From assembly GCA_021787365.1 (NCBI GenBank), contig JAJYMB010000069.1, positions 1 to 38,719 of the forward strand: 38,719 nt of DNA. The letters are read 5' to 3'. This document shows positions 16,813-24,471 of this stretch, piece by piece. This DNA comes from Actinomycetes bacterium (lineage in GTDB: Bacteria > Actinomycetota > Acidimicrobiia > Acidimicrobiales > Palsa-688). Position 1 is the stretch's first letter, and each line of letters starts with the position of its first letter. The notes below the pieces were generated by a model, which was not told the origin of the DNA, searched no databases, and saw only the letters and a list, made by a program, of their open reading frames with translations. A program made the translations under genes and the position numbers.

Positions 16813-19128
16813 GTGCCCGCCCCCGCGGGAGAGCAGCTCGCCTCGGCCTGCTGGGCCCACGACGAGCCGGTCTGTGCGTTGCCGGACTGGCTGGCGCGCG
16901 GGCTGCCACGCTTTGGTGACGACCGCTGGGACTTCCGCGGCCACCCGGCTGCGATCGACAAAGCCAACGAACAAGGCTGGAAGTACGACTGGACCGTCAT
17001 CTCGGGCCCCATCTACGCCCTCGCGATGCGAGAGTTCGCGATGGGCCGCATGAACCGCCCGCACCGCCTGCCCAGTGTCACTCGGCTCATATGGCCACCG
17101 TCTACCACGATCACGTACCTCCGGGCCCTCGAGCCGTTCTTCACGTGGCTCGAGGCAAAGTCCCCGGGCACCCCGCTCGGGGCGGTCAGCCAAGGCGACC
17201 TCGACCTCTACGCGAAGATGGTGCTGACCGGCCGAGGCGGGTACTCGTCCAAGACCGCCCGGCTGCGTGCGGTGCAGACGTTCTTCGCTTACTTCACGGT
17301 CGCGGCCACCTCCGAGCACCCAGACGACCGTCTCGACTTGTCGTTTGCTTCCGGGCTGTTGCCCTGGGGCGGCAAGCCGGTGTCGAGGATCCTCGGCCGT
17401 GACCGGCGGGACCAGAACCGCACGCCCCGCGTCCCGCCAGAGGTCATGGGCCCGTTGCTGCGCTGGGCGCTGTTCTATATAGAGGTCGCAGCCTCCGACA
17501 TCTTGGCCGCCCACCGGGAGCTCCAGTCGTACCCATGCGATGCCGCCTACAACTACGGGGCCGATGACCACGCGGAGCGCCTCGAGCGTTTCCTGCAGGC
17601 GAACCCGGTGCCGCTCTACCCGAACGGCAAGGTGGCGCTCACCCGCATAGCGATAGCGGCCAGGCTTCCCAGGAGGAGCCTGCGGGCCCCGACGGCTCGC
17701 AGGCACCTCGATGCGACCCGTCGAGACCGTAGGACAGAGAAAGTCGGGTGGCTCTGGGCGGACAAGGACATCTCGAGGTCGGTCCAGCGCTTCGTGGCCG
17801 CCCGTCGACGGGCCGGTCGGGGCATCCCCGTCTACGACCTTTGCGAAGGCGGCAAGTACGGGGACAAGAAGGCCGGTGACGTGAACGCGATGCTCAGCCT
17901 TGCCATGTGCGGCCACTACCCTGCCCCCGACACGCTGGTTTACAAGGAAGTCGCATCGGCCCTTCGAGCGGCGCACGCCGAGCTCGGTGGGGAACCCGGT
18001 GGCATGGGCACGCCGGTCTCGCCCAACCCCGAGACGGGCCTCCCGTGGCGGGGCCGGTTCTCACCAGCTTCTCTTGCCTACGAGACACGCATGCTGCAGA
18101 CGGCTGCGTTCCTCGTGACGACCTTCTTGTCAGGTATGAGGGTGGACGAGGTGCTCGCCCTCCGGCCCGGGTGCTGCCGTCAGGACATCTCGGCCGACGG
18201 CCTCGTCTACTTGCACAGGCTGCAGAGCACGCTCAGCAAAGGGCAACCGAAACCGAGAGACGCTACCTGGGTTGTCACCGAGCATGTGCACCGTGCGGTC
18301 GAAGTCCTCGAGCAGTTGCCCCGCTTGCCCGCTCGGACAACCGGCGGTCAGGTCACGGCGCGTGCCCGCCGCCGGGCCGACCGCCTCTTCCAGTTCGGCA
18401 CCAACCTCCACACCGAGATCCACATGTTCGTGGCCCACGTCAACGGCTTGGTCGGCCACGACCTTCTCGGCTCGCGTGGCGTCAACGCCCGAGCGCTGAG
18501 GCGGACGCTCGCCTGGTACATCGCGCACCGTCCCTTTGGGACGACTGCGCTGGCGATCCAGTACAAGCACGTGCACGCCACGATCACCGAGGGCTACGTC
18601 GGTGCCGCCGACGAGGAGTTCCGGGACCTCCTTACCACCGAAATGGTCGAAGCCGAGCTCGAGGCGTTGGCGAGCCGGCTCCTCGCCCGCCGGGCCGGCA
18701 CTGGTGTCGTCCGGGCTCCCCAGCCGAGCCGCACCTCCGAGCGCCTCGAAGAGGTCGCCCGTAATACGGCTCGTTTCCCGGGCCTGGTCGACCCCGACAA
18801 CCACTACGAACGGCGGCTGCTACGTGACGAGCACCTCACCTACCATGTTGGTGGCTGCGCCAACTGCGCCTTCGACCCGGCGTCCAGCCTGTGCAACCCC
18901 GGCGGCGACCACCCGGTCATGGCCCACTGCCGCTGGTGGCAATGCGGTTGCGCCGAGCACCTCCCCAAGCACTTCGCTGCTGTCGAGCACGCGATCGGCG
19001 AGGCCTGCCGTCATCTCCGTCTCCAACGGCTCCCGCCCGTCCAGAGGCAGGCCCTACGCCGGCAGATAAAGGCAATGGAGGCCAAACGTGATGCCCTCGA
19101 GCTCGAGGAGGACGACAGTGGCACGTGA
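16813..19128 (+). CDS. Very large recombinase-like protein with C-terminal cysteine cluster
   Basis: This is a 771-residue protein from GTG 16813, 13 bases after tnpB; the start is not well marked by a ribosome site. A core-binding segment (TTITYLRALEPFFTWLEA) and a long middle domain lead to the Arg box TTFLSGMRVDEVLALRPG and the C-terminal boxes ARALRRTLAWYIAHR and ITEGYVGAADEE (Tyr). The expected His three residues before the Arg is not seen, though IQYKHVHATIT supplies the later His. Residues ~685-735 hold many Cys and His (GGCANCAF, then AHCRWWQCGCAEH), probably a zinc-bound DNA-contact module. The C-terminal helix is highly charged. It overlaps the following small gene by 11 bases. Confidence 0.75.
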   Translation: MPAPAGEQLASACWAHDEPVCALPDWLARGLPRFGDDRWDFRGHPAAIDKANEQGWKYDWTVISGPIYALAMREFAMGRMNRPHRLPSVTRLIWPPSTTITYLRALEPFFTWLEAKSPGTPLGAVSQGDLDLYAKMVLTGRGGYSSKTARLRAVQTFFAYFTVAATSEHPDDRLDLSFASGLLPWGGKPVSRILGRDRRDQNRTPRVPPEVMGPLLRWALFYIEVAASDILAAHRELQSYPCDAAYNYGADDHAERLERFLQANPVPLYPNGKVALTRIAIAARLPRRSLRAPTARRHLDATRRDRRTEKVGWLWADKDISRSVQRFVAARRRAGRGIPVYDLCEGGKYGDKKAGDVNAMLSLAMCGHYPAPDTLVYKEVASALRAAHAELGGEPGGMGTPVSPNPETGLPWRGRFSPASLAYETRMLQTAAFLVTTFLSGMRVDEVLALRPGCCRQDISADGLVYLHRLQSTLSKGQPKPRDATWVVTEHVHRAVEVLEQLPRLPARTTGGQVTARARRRADRLFQFGTNLHTEIHMFVAHVNGLVGHDLLGSRGVNARALRRTLAWYIAHRPFGTTALAIQYKHVHATITEGYVGAADEEFRDLLTTEMVEAELEALASRLLARRAGTGVVRAPQPSRTSERLEEVARNTARFPGLVDPDNHYERRLLRDEHLTYHVGGCANCAFDPASSLCNPGGDHPVMAHCRWWQCGCAEHLPKHFAAVEHAIGEACRHLRLQRLPPVQRQALRRQIKAMEAKRDALELEEDDSGT

Positions 19129-19720
19129 CGAGGCCGCCGACCGCGCCGCGATCTTCCGCGCCGCCGAGAACTGCCTCGCCGGTGGGGAGAGCCGGACCGT
19201 GGCTGCGCTCGCCAAGGTCTCGGGCGTGCCCCGCGCCACCCTCTACCGCCGTTACGCCGATTTGGTCGATGACTTCGCACGACGCTGCAACGAGGCCGTC
19301 ATCGACCAGCCCGGCACCGTCGCCCGCCTCCGCTCCGAACTTGCCGAGCTTCGCGAGCGTGACCAGCAACGCCTTGCCCGCATCAGCGAGCTCGAAGCGG
19401 AGAACCACGCATTGCGGAACGCCGCCCGGCTCCTGCGCGCCGAGAACTCGGAGCTGCGAGTCGCCCACGACGAAGGCCGGGCAGCTCGCATCGTCCCGCT
19501 CGACCGGCGCACCACGCGGACCGACATCGGCGCCTTCTCCTGGGAGCAGCTGAGCGCAGAGCACCTCGCCCTCATCGCCGAGCACGCCGAGACCAAAGCC
19601 GACCTCCAACGCGCCCGGCACACCATCGCTCGCCTCCGACGGCCACAGAAGCGGTCAGGGCACGAAGCAGTCGACGACGAAAGGAGCACCCAGAGTGAAC
19701 AACCGAAGCCGCCGAAATGA
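19118..19720 (+). CDS. tnpC: HTH/coiled-coil accessory protein (DUF6262-like; TnpC position)
   Basis: This 200-residue protein starts at GTG 19118 (GAGGAGG upstream), overlapping the end of the large recombinase gene. Residues ~5-55 are a TetR-like helix-turn-helix (TVAALAKVSGVPRATLYRRY). Residues ~70-120 are a heptad-rich coiled coil (LRSELAELRERDQQRLARI). A second helical stretch lies near the C-terminus. In Tn554 the third gene, TnpC, is a small protein that affects frequency and orientation of insertion; this gene has the same place and similar layout but is longer. The DUF6262 assignment is from memory of that pattern. It probably binds the element ends. Confidence 0.7.
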   Translation: MARDEAADRAAIFRAAENCLAGGESRTVAALAKVSGVPRATLYRRYADLVDDFARRCNEAVIDQPGTVARLRSELAELRERDQQRLARISELEAENHALRNAARLLRAENSELRVAHDEGRAARIVPLDRRTTRTDIGAFSWEQLSAEHLALIAEHAETKADLQRARHTIARLRRPQKRSGHEAVDDERSTQSEQPKPPK

Positions 19721-19746
19721 GACTATATCAAAGTGGCGGGATAATT

Positions 19747-19932
19747 GCCTGTCGGGCCCTGCTCGACCTGTACCGAGCCGGCATCGACGTCGAGACGCGC
19801 ATGCTTGCACTGTCGACGTACTTGGGCCACGTCAACATTGGCGACACTTACTGGTATTTGAGCGCATCGCCGGAGCTGGTCGATCTCGTCGCGGAGCGCT
19901 TGGACGACATGGCGGCTGGAGCAGGGCGATGA
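19747..19932 (+). pseudogene. ritB: RIT tyrosine recombinase B, 3' part
   Basis: The last 61 codons of RitB read ACRALLDLYRAGIDVET, then STYLGHVNIGDTYWYLSAS and a short tail ending GAGR. It holds the second catalytic His (LGHVN) and the nucleophile Tyr region (TYWYL). It is in the same reading register needed to continue HDLRHS at 13334 with one intervening codon. Its stop overlaps the ritC start (ATGA at 19929), which shows the original operon order was ritA-ritB-ritC. Confidence 0.85.
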
Positions 19933-20921
19933 CCGCCCTCGCACCGACGCTCGAAGCGTTCCTGACGGAGCGCTTGGTGGCCCAGCGGGGGTCGAGCCCC
20001 AACACGATCGCCTCGTACCGGGACACCTTCTGCCTGCTCTTGCGCTTTGCCGCCGAGCAGACGGGAAAGCAGCCGTTCGAGCTGGACTTTTCCGACCTCG
20101 ACGCCGCACTTGTCGGTGCCTTCTTGGAGCACTTGGAGACGGCACGGGGCAACAGCGTGCGCACCCGCAACAACCGCCTCTCGGCGGTCCACTCGTTGTT
20201 TGCCTACGCGGCGCTCCGCCACCCCGAGCATGCCGGCACGGTCCAGCGGGTCCTCGCCATCCCGATGAAGCTGTTCGACCGCAAGATGGTCAGCTACCTG
20301 AGCGACGACGAGGTCGACGCCTTGCTCGCCACCTGCGACCTCGGCACCTGGGCAGGGCGGCGGGACCAGGCTCTGCTCGACCTGGCCGTCGAAGCCGGGC
20401 TACGCATCTCCGAGCTCGCCGCTCTTCGCTGCTCGGACGTCACCCTCGGCAGAGGCGCGCACCTCCAGCTCACCGGGAAGGGCCGCAAAGAGCGAGCGGT
20501 CCCCCTCGGCAAGGCGGTTGCCAGGCTGCTCCGGGCCTGGCTGCCCGAGACGGGGGGCAGTCCTGGTGGCCCGCTTTTCCCGACGACGGCTGGTGGCCAC
20601 ATGAGCCGCGACGCTATCGAGCACCGCCTCGCGCTCCACGCCGAGCGTGCTGCCGCTCACTGCCCTTCGCTGCAGCGAAAACGGGTTACTGCCCACTCGC
20701 TCAGGCACACCTGCGCCATGAGGCTCCGGGCCAAAGGGGTCCCCCTCGAGGTCATCGCGCTCATCCTCGGGCACGAGGACATCGCAACCACCTACGCCTT
20801 CTACCTACACGCAGATCTGCAAGCGGCGGAGCAAGCCATCTCGCTCGTCGCTCCGCCCAAGACGAAGCCGGGGCGTTATCGCGCGCCCGACCCTCTGCTC
20901 CGCTTCTTGGAGGGTCTTTGA
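19929..20921 (+). CDS. ritC: RIT tyrosine recombinase C
   Basis: This is a 330-residue tyrosine recombinase with the XerC/D-like layout. The core-binding domain begins TLEAFLTERLVAQRGSSPNT. The active site has Arg in VEAGLRISELAALRCSDV, Lys in TGKGRKERAVPLG, His-x-x-Arg in HSLRHTCAMRLR, the second His in LILGHEDIATT and Tyr in TTYAFYLHADL. All expected residues are present. ATG 19929 overlaps the ritB stop; an in-frame extension upstream is only a shadow of ritB. It ends one base before the right inverted repeat, as in compact RIT elements. It is probably intact but would lack a functional RitB partner. Confidence 0.88.
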   Translation: MTALAPTLEAFLTERLVAQRGSSPNTIASYRDTFCLLLRFAAEQTGKQPFELDFSDLDAALVGAFLEHLETARGNSVRTRNNRLSAVHSLFAYAALRHPEHAGTVQRVLAIPMKLFDRKMVSYLSDDEVDALLATCDLGTWAGRRDQALLDLAVEAGLRISELAALRCSDVTLGRGAHLQLTGKGRKERAVPLGKAVARLLRAWLPETGGSPGGPLFPTTAGGHMSRDAIEHRLALHAERAAAHCPSLQRKRVTAHSLRHTCAMRLRAKGVPLEVIALILGHEDIATTYAFYLHADLQAAEQAISLVAPPKTKPGRYRAPDPLLRFLEGL

Positions 20922-21001
20922 TTATGCCGACCTGGTTCGCCCGATCACCGCCCCGAGCAACGACTACCCCTTGAGTTCGGCATAACGCGGAGGTCGGCAT
21001 G
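20922..21001. repeat. Right terminal inverted repeat of the RIT element
   Basis: This is the inverted partner of 11248-11327 with three mismatches. It begins directly after the ritC stop with TTATGCCGACC and ends AGGTCGGCATG. Outside both repeats the 13 flanking bases remain partly alike (TATTNCGG followed by T), suggesting either that the repeat extends further or that the element prefers such a target. Confidence 0.9.
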
Positions 21002-21504
21002 ACGCCGCAATAAGCAAGCACGGCTGGTCGGCCGTCGTTCTCCACCATCTCGGATATGTCATCGATGTAGGACTGCGAGCCGTAGCCCCGCAGGAGCACC
21101 AGGGGTACGCCCAAGTGCCCGAACCAGTTTTCAAGCTGCGCCCGCAGGGTCATCTTTTCGCCCCCGAGCACGAGGAACACGTCTTGACCTGCCGTCCTGT
21201 CCAGGCGGTACCATGAACTAGCGCTCCGCAGCAGATGAGCCGGACTTGTCCAGACTGGCTGGTGGACCACCTCGCGCGTTTCGTCGAGCAGAGCGGGGAA
21301 AGTACCGTCCCGCCGCCCGCGGGCGGTCCTTTCGCTCAGGTATTTGTAGTCGTTCTGCGTGTTCTCGTAATCGACGTCGCTGGCCATCACAAGGCGGTAA
21401 TGGAGCTGCCTCAATGTGATGGGGTAGTCGTACTCGCCAACGATCAGCCGGGCTTTGTCGAGAACGGTGGCCCAATTTCGACCCATAGCGCCGCGGGCGG
21501 TCAC
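21002..21504 (-). pseudogene. TOPRIM-like protein, C-terminus removed by the RIT element
   Basis: About 167 native codons remain. The protein begins near GTG 21504, overlapping the stop of the AlpA-like gene by four bases. It shows a helical N-terminus (YPITLRQLHYRLVMASDVDY) and then a domain resembling the TOPRIM fold of topoisomerase VI-like proteins on mobile elements (DVFLVLGGEKMTLRAQLENW; LLRGYGSQSYIDD; GRPAVLAYCG). In that family the next residues are a metal-binding GDxDPSG motif. Here the RIT repeat starts exactly there, and the frame continues with element-derived residues to a stop at 20761. The missing part is not found on the far side of the element. Substrate is unknown. Confidence 0.6.
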
Positions 21505-21689
21505 TGTTCCCCTCCCCCGTTGTCGAGTAGCCGGTCAACGGCCGCCGCCGGCCAGACAAGGCGCCGGCCCCACCGGATCGGTGGCACCGGGCACTCCCCT
21601 CGCCGCACGGCCTCGTAAACGGCCCACTTACTGACGCCCATGAACGCCGCCACCTGTTCGGCTGTATAGGTTTTGGTGGCGGCGGGCAT
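21501..21689 (-). CDS. AlpA/excisionase-like helix-turn-helix protein
   Basis: This 62-residue protein has a single HTH: YTAEQVAAFMGVSKWAVYEAV, then the wing VPPIRWGRRLVWPAAAVDRLL. It is similar in class to the product at 10294-10497. Its start overlaps the Xre gene's stop (TAATG) and its stop overlaps the next start (GTGA), so it is the middle gene of a tight three-gene operon. In integrative elements such proteins usually direct excision or replication control. Confidence 0.8.
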   Translation of the reverse strand: MPAATKTYTAEQVAAFMGVSKWAVYEAVRRGECPVPPIRWGRRLVWPAAAVDRLLDNGGGEQ

Positions 21690-21958
21690 TAGCTTGCCGC
21701 CTCTTTACGTCCAGGCTTGGCACCCTCGATGACGTAGGGGGCCACGAGATCGTCCAGGGCAACGCCGTAGAGGGCCGCCAAGCGAACGGCGAGGCGCAGG
21801 GACGGGGCGTGCTGGCCAGCCTCTACGCGCCACAAGTGGCTCGGATCGACGTCGGCACGACGGGCTGCCTCTCGGAGCGAAAGACCGCGGGCCTCGCGAA
21901 GCAGCCTGAGCACCGTCCTGGTCTTGGTGGACGCAGATTGCAGGGTTGTAGTTGGCAT
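21689..21958 (-). CDS. Xre-family transcriptional regulator
   Basis: This 89-residue protein carries one Cro/CI-type HTH in the middle: LLREARGLSLREAARRADVD, PSHLWRVEAGQHAPS, then a helix and a short basic tail. It is the first gene of the minus-strand operon and is divergent from the HTH-integrase pair, so it is well placed to act as the element's repressor. A TAGTCT -10-like hexamer lies six bases before the ATG, suggesting a leaderless message. Two TGTTGACA copies in the intergenic space are candidate binding sites. Confidence 0.8.
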   Translation of the reverse strand: MPTTTLQSASTKTRTVLRLLREARGLSLREAARRADVDPSHLWRVEAGQHAPSLRLAVRLAALYGVALDDLVAPYVIEGAKPGRKEAAS

Positions 21959-21977
21959 GACGACAGACTAGCACAAG

Positions 21978-22028
21978 TGTTGACACCCGCGCAGATTTTG
22001 TAACCGGCGATCTTGCGTCATGTTGACA
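21978..22028. promoter_or_regulatory. Two TGTTGACA copies in the divergent control region
   Basis: TGTTGACA occurs at 21978-21985 and 22021-22028, 43 bp apart, between two divergent HTH genes. The outer copy overlaps the likely promoter of the minus-strand operon and the inner one overlaps the spacer of the plus-strand promoter, so a regulator binding both could switch the two directions. Confidence 0.4.
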
Positions 22029-22041
22029 AAGGCGCTACACT
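22013..22041 (+). promoter_or_regulatory. Predicted promoter of the HTH-integrase operon
   Basis: TTGCGT at 22013-22018 and TACACT at 22036-22041 are separated by 17 bases. The predicted transcription start coincides with the GTG at 22048, so the message would be leaderless, which is common in actinobacteria. Confidence 0.5.
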
Positions 22042-22047
22042 AGAGAC

Positions 22048-22629
22048 GTGGACTTGACGCCAGACCAGCTAGTGGCCTACAACCTCGCAGCCGCCCGGCA
22101 CCTACGAGGTTGGACGCAGACCCACGCCGCCGACATGCTCAGTTTCATTGGGCCCGGCCAGTGGTCCAAGGTCACCTTGTCGGCGGCCGAGACCTCCGTC
22201 AACGGGCGGCGGGTGCGCCAGTTCTCGGCCACCGACCTAGCCCAGTTCAGCAGCACGTTCGATCTCCCGCTCATCTGGTGGTTGCTGCCCCCTGGTCCCC
22301 ACGATGACATTGAGATAGTCACAGGGCCGGCCGCCTTGTCCTACGAGCCCGACAAGTGGCTGAGGGTGCTCTTTGGGGACCCCGCGAACCCGGCCGTGGC
22401 TGAGCGGTTATCGGCACCCTGGGTCCACCGTTACACGGAAGAACTGGCGCGCGTGGCTTCCTGGCCTCAGGCGCGAGAGCTGGCCGACAGCCTGAGGACC
22501 GCTGCCGGCGTCATGGAGACGGCAGCTCGGATGGCTGCTCCCCCGCCCGTGAGACGACCGTCTCCCATCTCAAGAAACAAGTCAAAGAAAGCCGAGAAGC
22601 CGGCCGGACAAAAGGAGAAGACAAGGTGA
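22048..22629 (+). CDS. Helix-turn-helix regulator coupled to the integrase
   Basis: This 193-residue protein has an N-terminal Xre-like HTH (VAYNLAAARHLRGWTQTHAADML, then WSKVTLSAAETSV). A short helix linker, a segment with IWWLLPPGP, a helical second half and a Lys-rich tail follow. This arrangement is common in regulators of actinobacterial integrative elements. The GTG at 22048 lies at the predicted transcription start, so no ribosome site is expected. It overlaps the integrase start by four bases. It probably controls integration and excision, opposed by the divergent Xre protein. Residues after the HTH do not match a family I know. Confidence 0.75.
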   Translation: MDLTPDQLVAYNLAAARHLRGWTQTHAADMLSFIGPGQWSKVTLSAAETSVNGRRVRQFSATDLAQFSSTFDLPLIWWLLPPGPHDDIEIVTGPAALSYEPDKWLRVLFGDPANPAVAERLSAPWVHRYTEELARVASWPQARELADSLRTAAGVMETAARMAAPPPVRRPSPISRNKSKKAEKPAGQKEKTR

Positions 22630-23750
22630 AAGGCTTTATCCGCGAGCGCACACCGGGCCGGTACACCGCCTACTGGAAGGTGGCCGAGGCCAGCACCGGG
22701 CAGTACCGCCAGCACACCAAAGCAGGCTTTACAACCAAGCGGGAGGCACGACGCTATCTCAACTCCATCATCGGCTCCGTTCAGGACGGCTCATGGAAGC
22801 CCGACCAGGCCTTGACGGTGGCCCAGTTGCTCCGCGACCACTGGCTGCCCGCTCAGCGGCCGAGGGTACGGCCTACCACCTTCGACCAGTACAAGGGTGC
22901 CGTTGAGACGTGGGTGCTCCCCTATCTCGGCGCCGTCAAGGTGGCGACCCTGACGCCGAAGCTGGTCACGGAATGGCAGGACACCCTGAGCACCGAGCGC
23001 CAGCTCTCGGCCCGCTCGTTGCAAATGAGCACGGGGTTCTTGAAGGCTGCCACCAAGTACGCACTCGAGAACGGCCTCGTCAGCCGCGACCCTCTAGTAG
23101 CCGTTCGCCGGCCTCGCTCACAGTCCAGGGCGATGAAGGTTTGGACCCCCGAGCAGGCCAGAGTCTTCTTGGCGGGCGTCAAGGAGGACAGGTTGTATGC
23201 CGCCTTCGCCATCCTGCTAGGGCGAGGGCTGCGCCGGGGCGAGGTGGCAGGGCTCCGGTGGGAGTACATCGACCTCGACGCTGGGACATTGAGGGTGGCG
23301 ACTACTCGGGTGCTCACGAACGGTGGGCAAGCCGTCGAGAGCGGGCCTAAGACCGACGCCGGCGCCCGCACCATCGACCTCGACGCCAGCTTGGTCGCCA
23401 TCCTGCGCCAGCACCGCCGCCGCCAGCTCGAAGAGCACCTGCGGGCCGGCGAGGCGTGGCAGGACACGGGCTACGTGTTCGTGAGCGAACTGGGCGAGCC
23501 CTACTACCCTGGCTACTTTTCGGACGCTTGGGAGCGCCGCATCAGCACCCTGGGCTTGCCGAAGATCAGGCTCCACGACGCCCGGCACACTTGCTTCACC
23601 GCCATGCTGGCTGCCGGCGAGCCTGTGAAGGTGGTACAAGAACTCGCCGGCCATGCGAACCCGAACATCACGCTCGCGGTCTATGCCCATGTGCTGCCCG
23701 GCATGGCCAAGGCCGCCGGCGAGCGGCTGTCAGCGCAGTTGTTCAGTTGA
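22626..23750 (+). CDS. int: Phage-type tyrosine integrase
   Basis: This is a 374-residue integrase with three parts: an AP2-like arm-binding N-terminus (YTAYWKVAEASTGQYRQH), a core-binding domain (LRDHWLPAQRPRVRPTTFDQY) and a catalytic domain. The catalytic residues are all visible: Arg in GRGLRRGEVAGLRW, Lys/His region SGPKTDAGARTIDL, His-x-x-Arg in LHDARHTCFTAML, His in LAGHANPNITLAV and nucleophile Tyr in VYAHVLPGM. GTG 22626 overlaps the regulator stop. The nearest tRNA gene, tRNA-Pro at 24660, is less than 1 kb away and is the likely target. It looks intact, so the element may still excise if its attachment sites survive. Confidence 0.9.
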   Translation: MKGFIRERTPGRYTAYWKVAEASTGQYRQHTKAGFTTKREARRYLNSIIGSVQDGSWKPDQALTVAQLLRDHWLPAQRPRVRPTTFDQYKGAVETWVLPYLGAVKVATLTPKLVTEWQDTLSTERQLSARSLQMSTGFLKAATKYALENGLVSRDPLVAVRRPRSQSRAMKVWTPEQARVFLAGVKEDRLYAAFAILLGRGLRRGEVAGLRWEYIDLDAGTLRVATTRVLTNGGQAVESGPKTDAGARTIDLDASLVAILRQHRRRQLEEHLRAGEAWQDTGYVFVSELGEPYYPGYFSDAWERRISTLGLPKIRLHDARHTCFTAMLAAGEPVKVVQELAGHANPNITLAVYAHVLPGMAKAAGERLSAQLFS

Positions 23751-23756
23751 GGGGCG

Positions 23757-24098
23757 TCAGTCAGTCTTGACGGGTTCCAGGAGGCTCAGGGGGACTCGTA
23801 CGTCGTCAAAAACGGCGCTCAGCTCCAAGTAGCCACCCAGTCCCTCGACGTACTCCCGCAGTGTCGACACCTGGACATCGGCGCGACGCTCAAGGGCGGA
23901 CAAGGAGGGTTGAGCAACTCCGAGTTGCCGGGCAAGCTCGGCCTGTGTCACCTGGCGCATGCGGCGCAACTCAGCGAGGTTGTACTCGATAATCTCAGCC
24001 AAGGCCTGCCGCCGCTCGGATTCAACGGTGGCTTGAAACTTGGCCGTATTGGGAAGATTGGCTCGCACCTCTTCCCACGGTTTGGTCTTCACGGTCAT
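23757..24098 (-). CDS. higA: HigA-like antitoxin (Xre HTH)
   Basis: This 113-residue protein has an HTH in the middle: YNLAELRRMRQVTQAELARQL, then VAQPSLSALERRADV and STLREYVEGLGG. That is the usual form of antitoxins that follow RelE/HigB-like toxins of the Gp49 class. Its ATG overlaps the toxin stop by four bases, so the two are translationally coupled with the toxin first, as in higBA. It should bind both the toxin and the palindrome in the operon promoter. It ends six bases from the convergent integrase gene. Confidence 0.85.
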   Translation of the reverse strand: MTVKTKPWEEVRANLPNTAKFQATVESERRQALAEIIEYNLAELRRMRQVTQAELARQLGVAQPSLSALERRADVQVSTLREYVEGLGGYLELSAVFDDVRVPLSLLEPVKTD

Positions 24099-24463
24099 TT
24101 GATCAAGCCCTCCTCTCTCAACTGGGCTAGGTGGTCGTCGTATAGGGAGTCAGCCCGGGGAACCGCCCCTGCATACCAGCGCTCCCACTGGGAGTCCTCT
24201 GATTTGTCGCCACCCAAGAGCATCACTGCCTGGCGCAGCGGGTCGAAGATGAACAAGACCCGCAAAGCGCCACCCTTGGAGCAGCGCAGTTCCTTCATGT
24301 TGTGGTGGCGGCTACCCTTGATCGAGTCGACCGTCGGCCGCCCCAGGGTGGGACCGCTCGTGGCCAGCATGTCAACCCTCGCAACGACCGCGGCTTGCTG
24401 GTCTTCGCTCAGGCCGTACAGCCATACGTCGAAGTCGTCGGTCGTAACGACGCCCCAACTCAT
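24095..24463 (-). CDS. higB: HigB/RelE-like toxin (Gp49 family)
   Basis: This 122-residue protein of the phage-derived Gp49-like/HigB class is a ribosome-dependent mRNA endonuclease in characterised members. It shows the expected order: DFDVWLYGLSEDQQAAVVARV, then SRHHNMKELRCSKGGALRVLFIFDP, VMLLGGDKSE, and a C-terminal helix DSLYDDHLAQLREEG. Basic residues (Lys-Glu-Leu-Arg, Arg in ALRVLF) match the RNA-cutting face. GGAGG precedes the ATG at 24463, although the predicted promoter would start the message almost at the ATG. It lies between integrase and tRNA, where it may stabilise the element. Confidence 0.85.
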   Translation of the reverse strand: MSWGVVTTDDFDVWLYGLSEDQQAAVVARVDMLATSGPTLGRPTVDSIKGSRHHNMKELRCSKGGALRVLFIFDPLRQAVMLLGGDKSEDSQWERWYAGAVPRADSLYDDHLAQLREEGLIK

Positions 24464-24471
24464 CCTCCATC

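Larger units (their letters stand above)
13335..19746 (+). mobile_element. Tn554-like recombinase transposon inserted in ritB
   Basis: This 6.4-kb insertion carries four genes in one direction: three recombinase-family proteins (about 510, 628 and 771 residues) and a 200-residue HTH/coiled-coil protein, all closely spaced or overlapping. The layout resembles the TnpA-TnpB-TnpC set of Tn554-type elements, with an extra large recombinase. Boundaries come from the point where the RitB frame stops and resumes and are good to a few bases; ATTG occurs at both junctions. No terminal inverted repeats were seen, as expected for the family. Confidence 0.75.
11248..21001 (+). mobile_element. RIT (recombinase-in-trio) element carrying a nested Tn554-like insertion
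   Basis: Two 80-bp inverted repeats bound this 9.75-kb segment. Removing the 6.4-kb insertion at 13335-19746 leaves about 3.3 kb with three tyrosine recombinase genes in one direction, each overlapping the next (ATGA at 12600 and at 19929). That is the described organisation of RIT elements. The right end cuts a TOPRIM-like gene. Target duplications could not be recognised. Confidence 0.85.
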
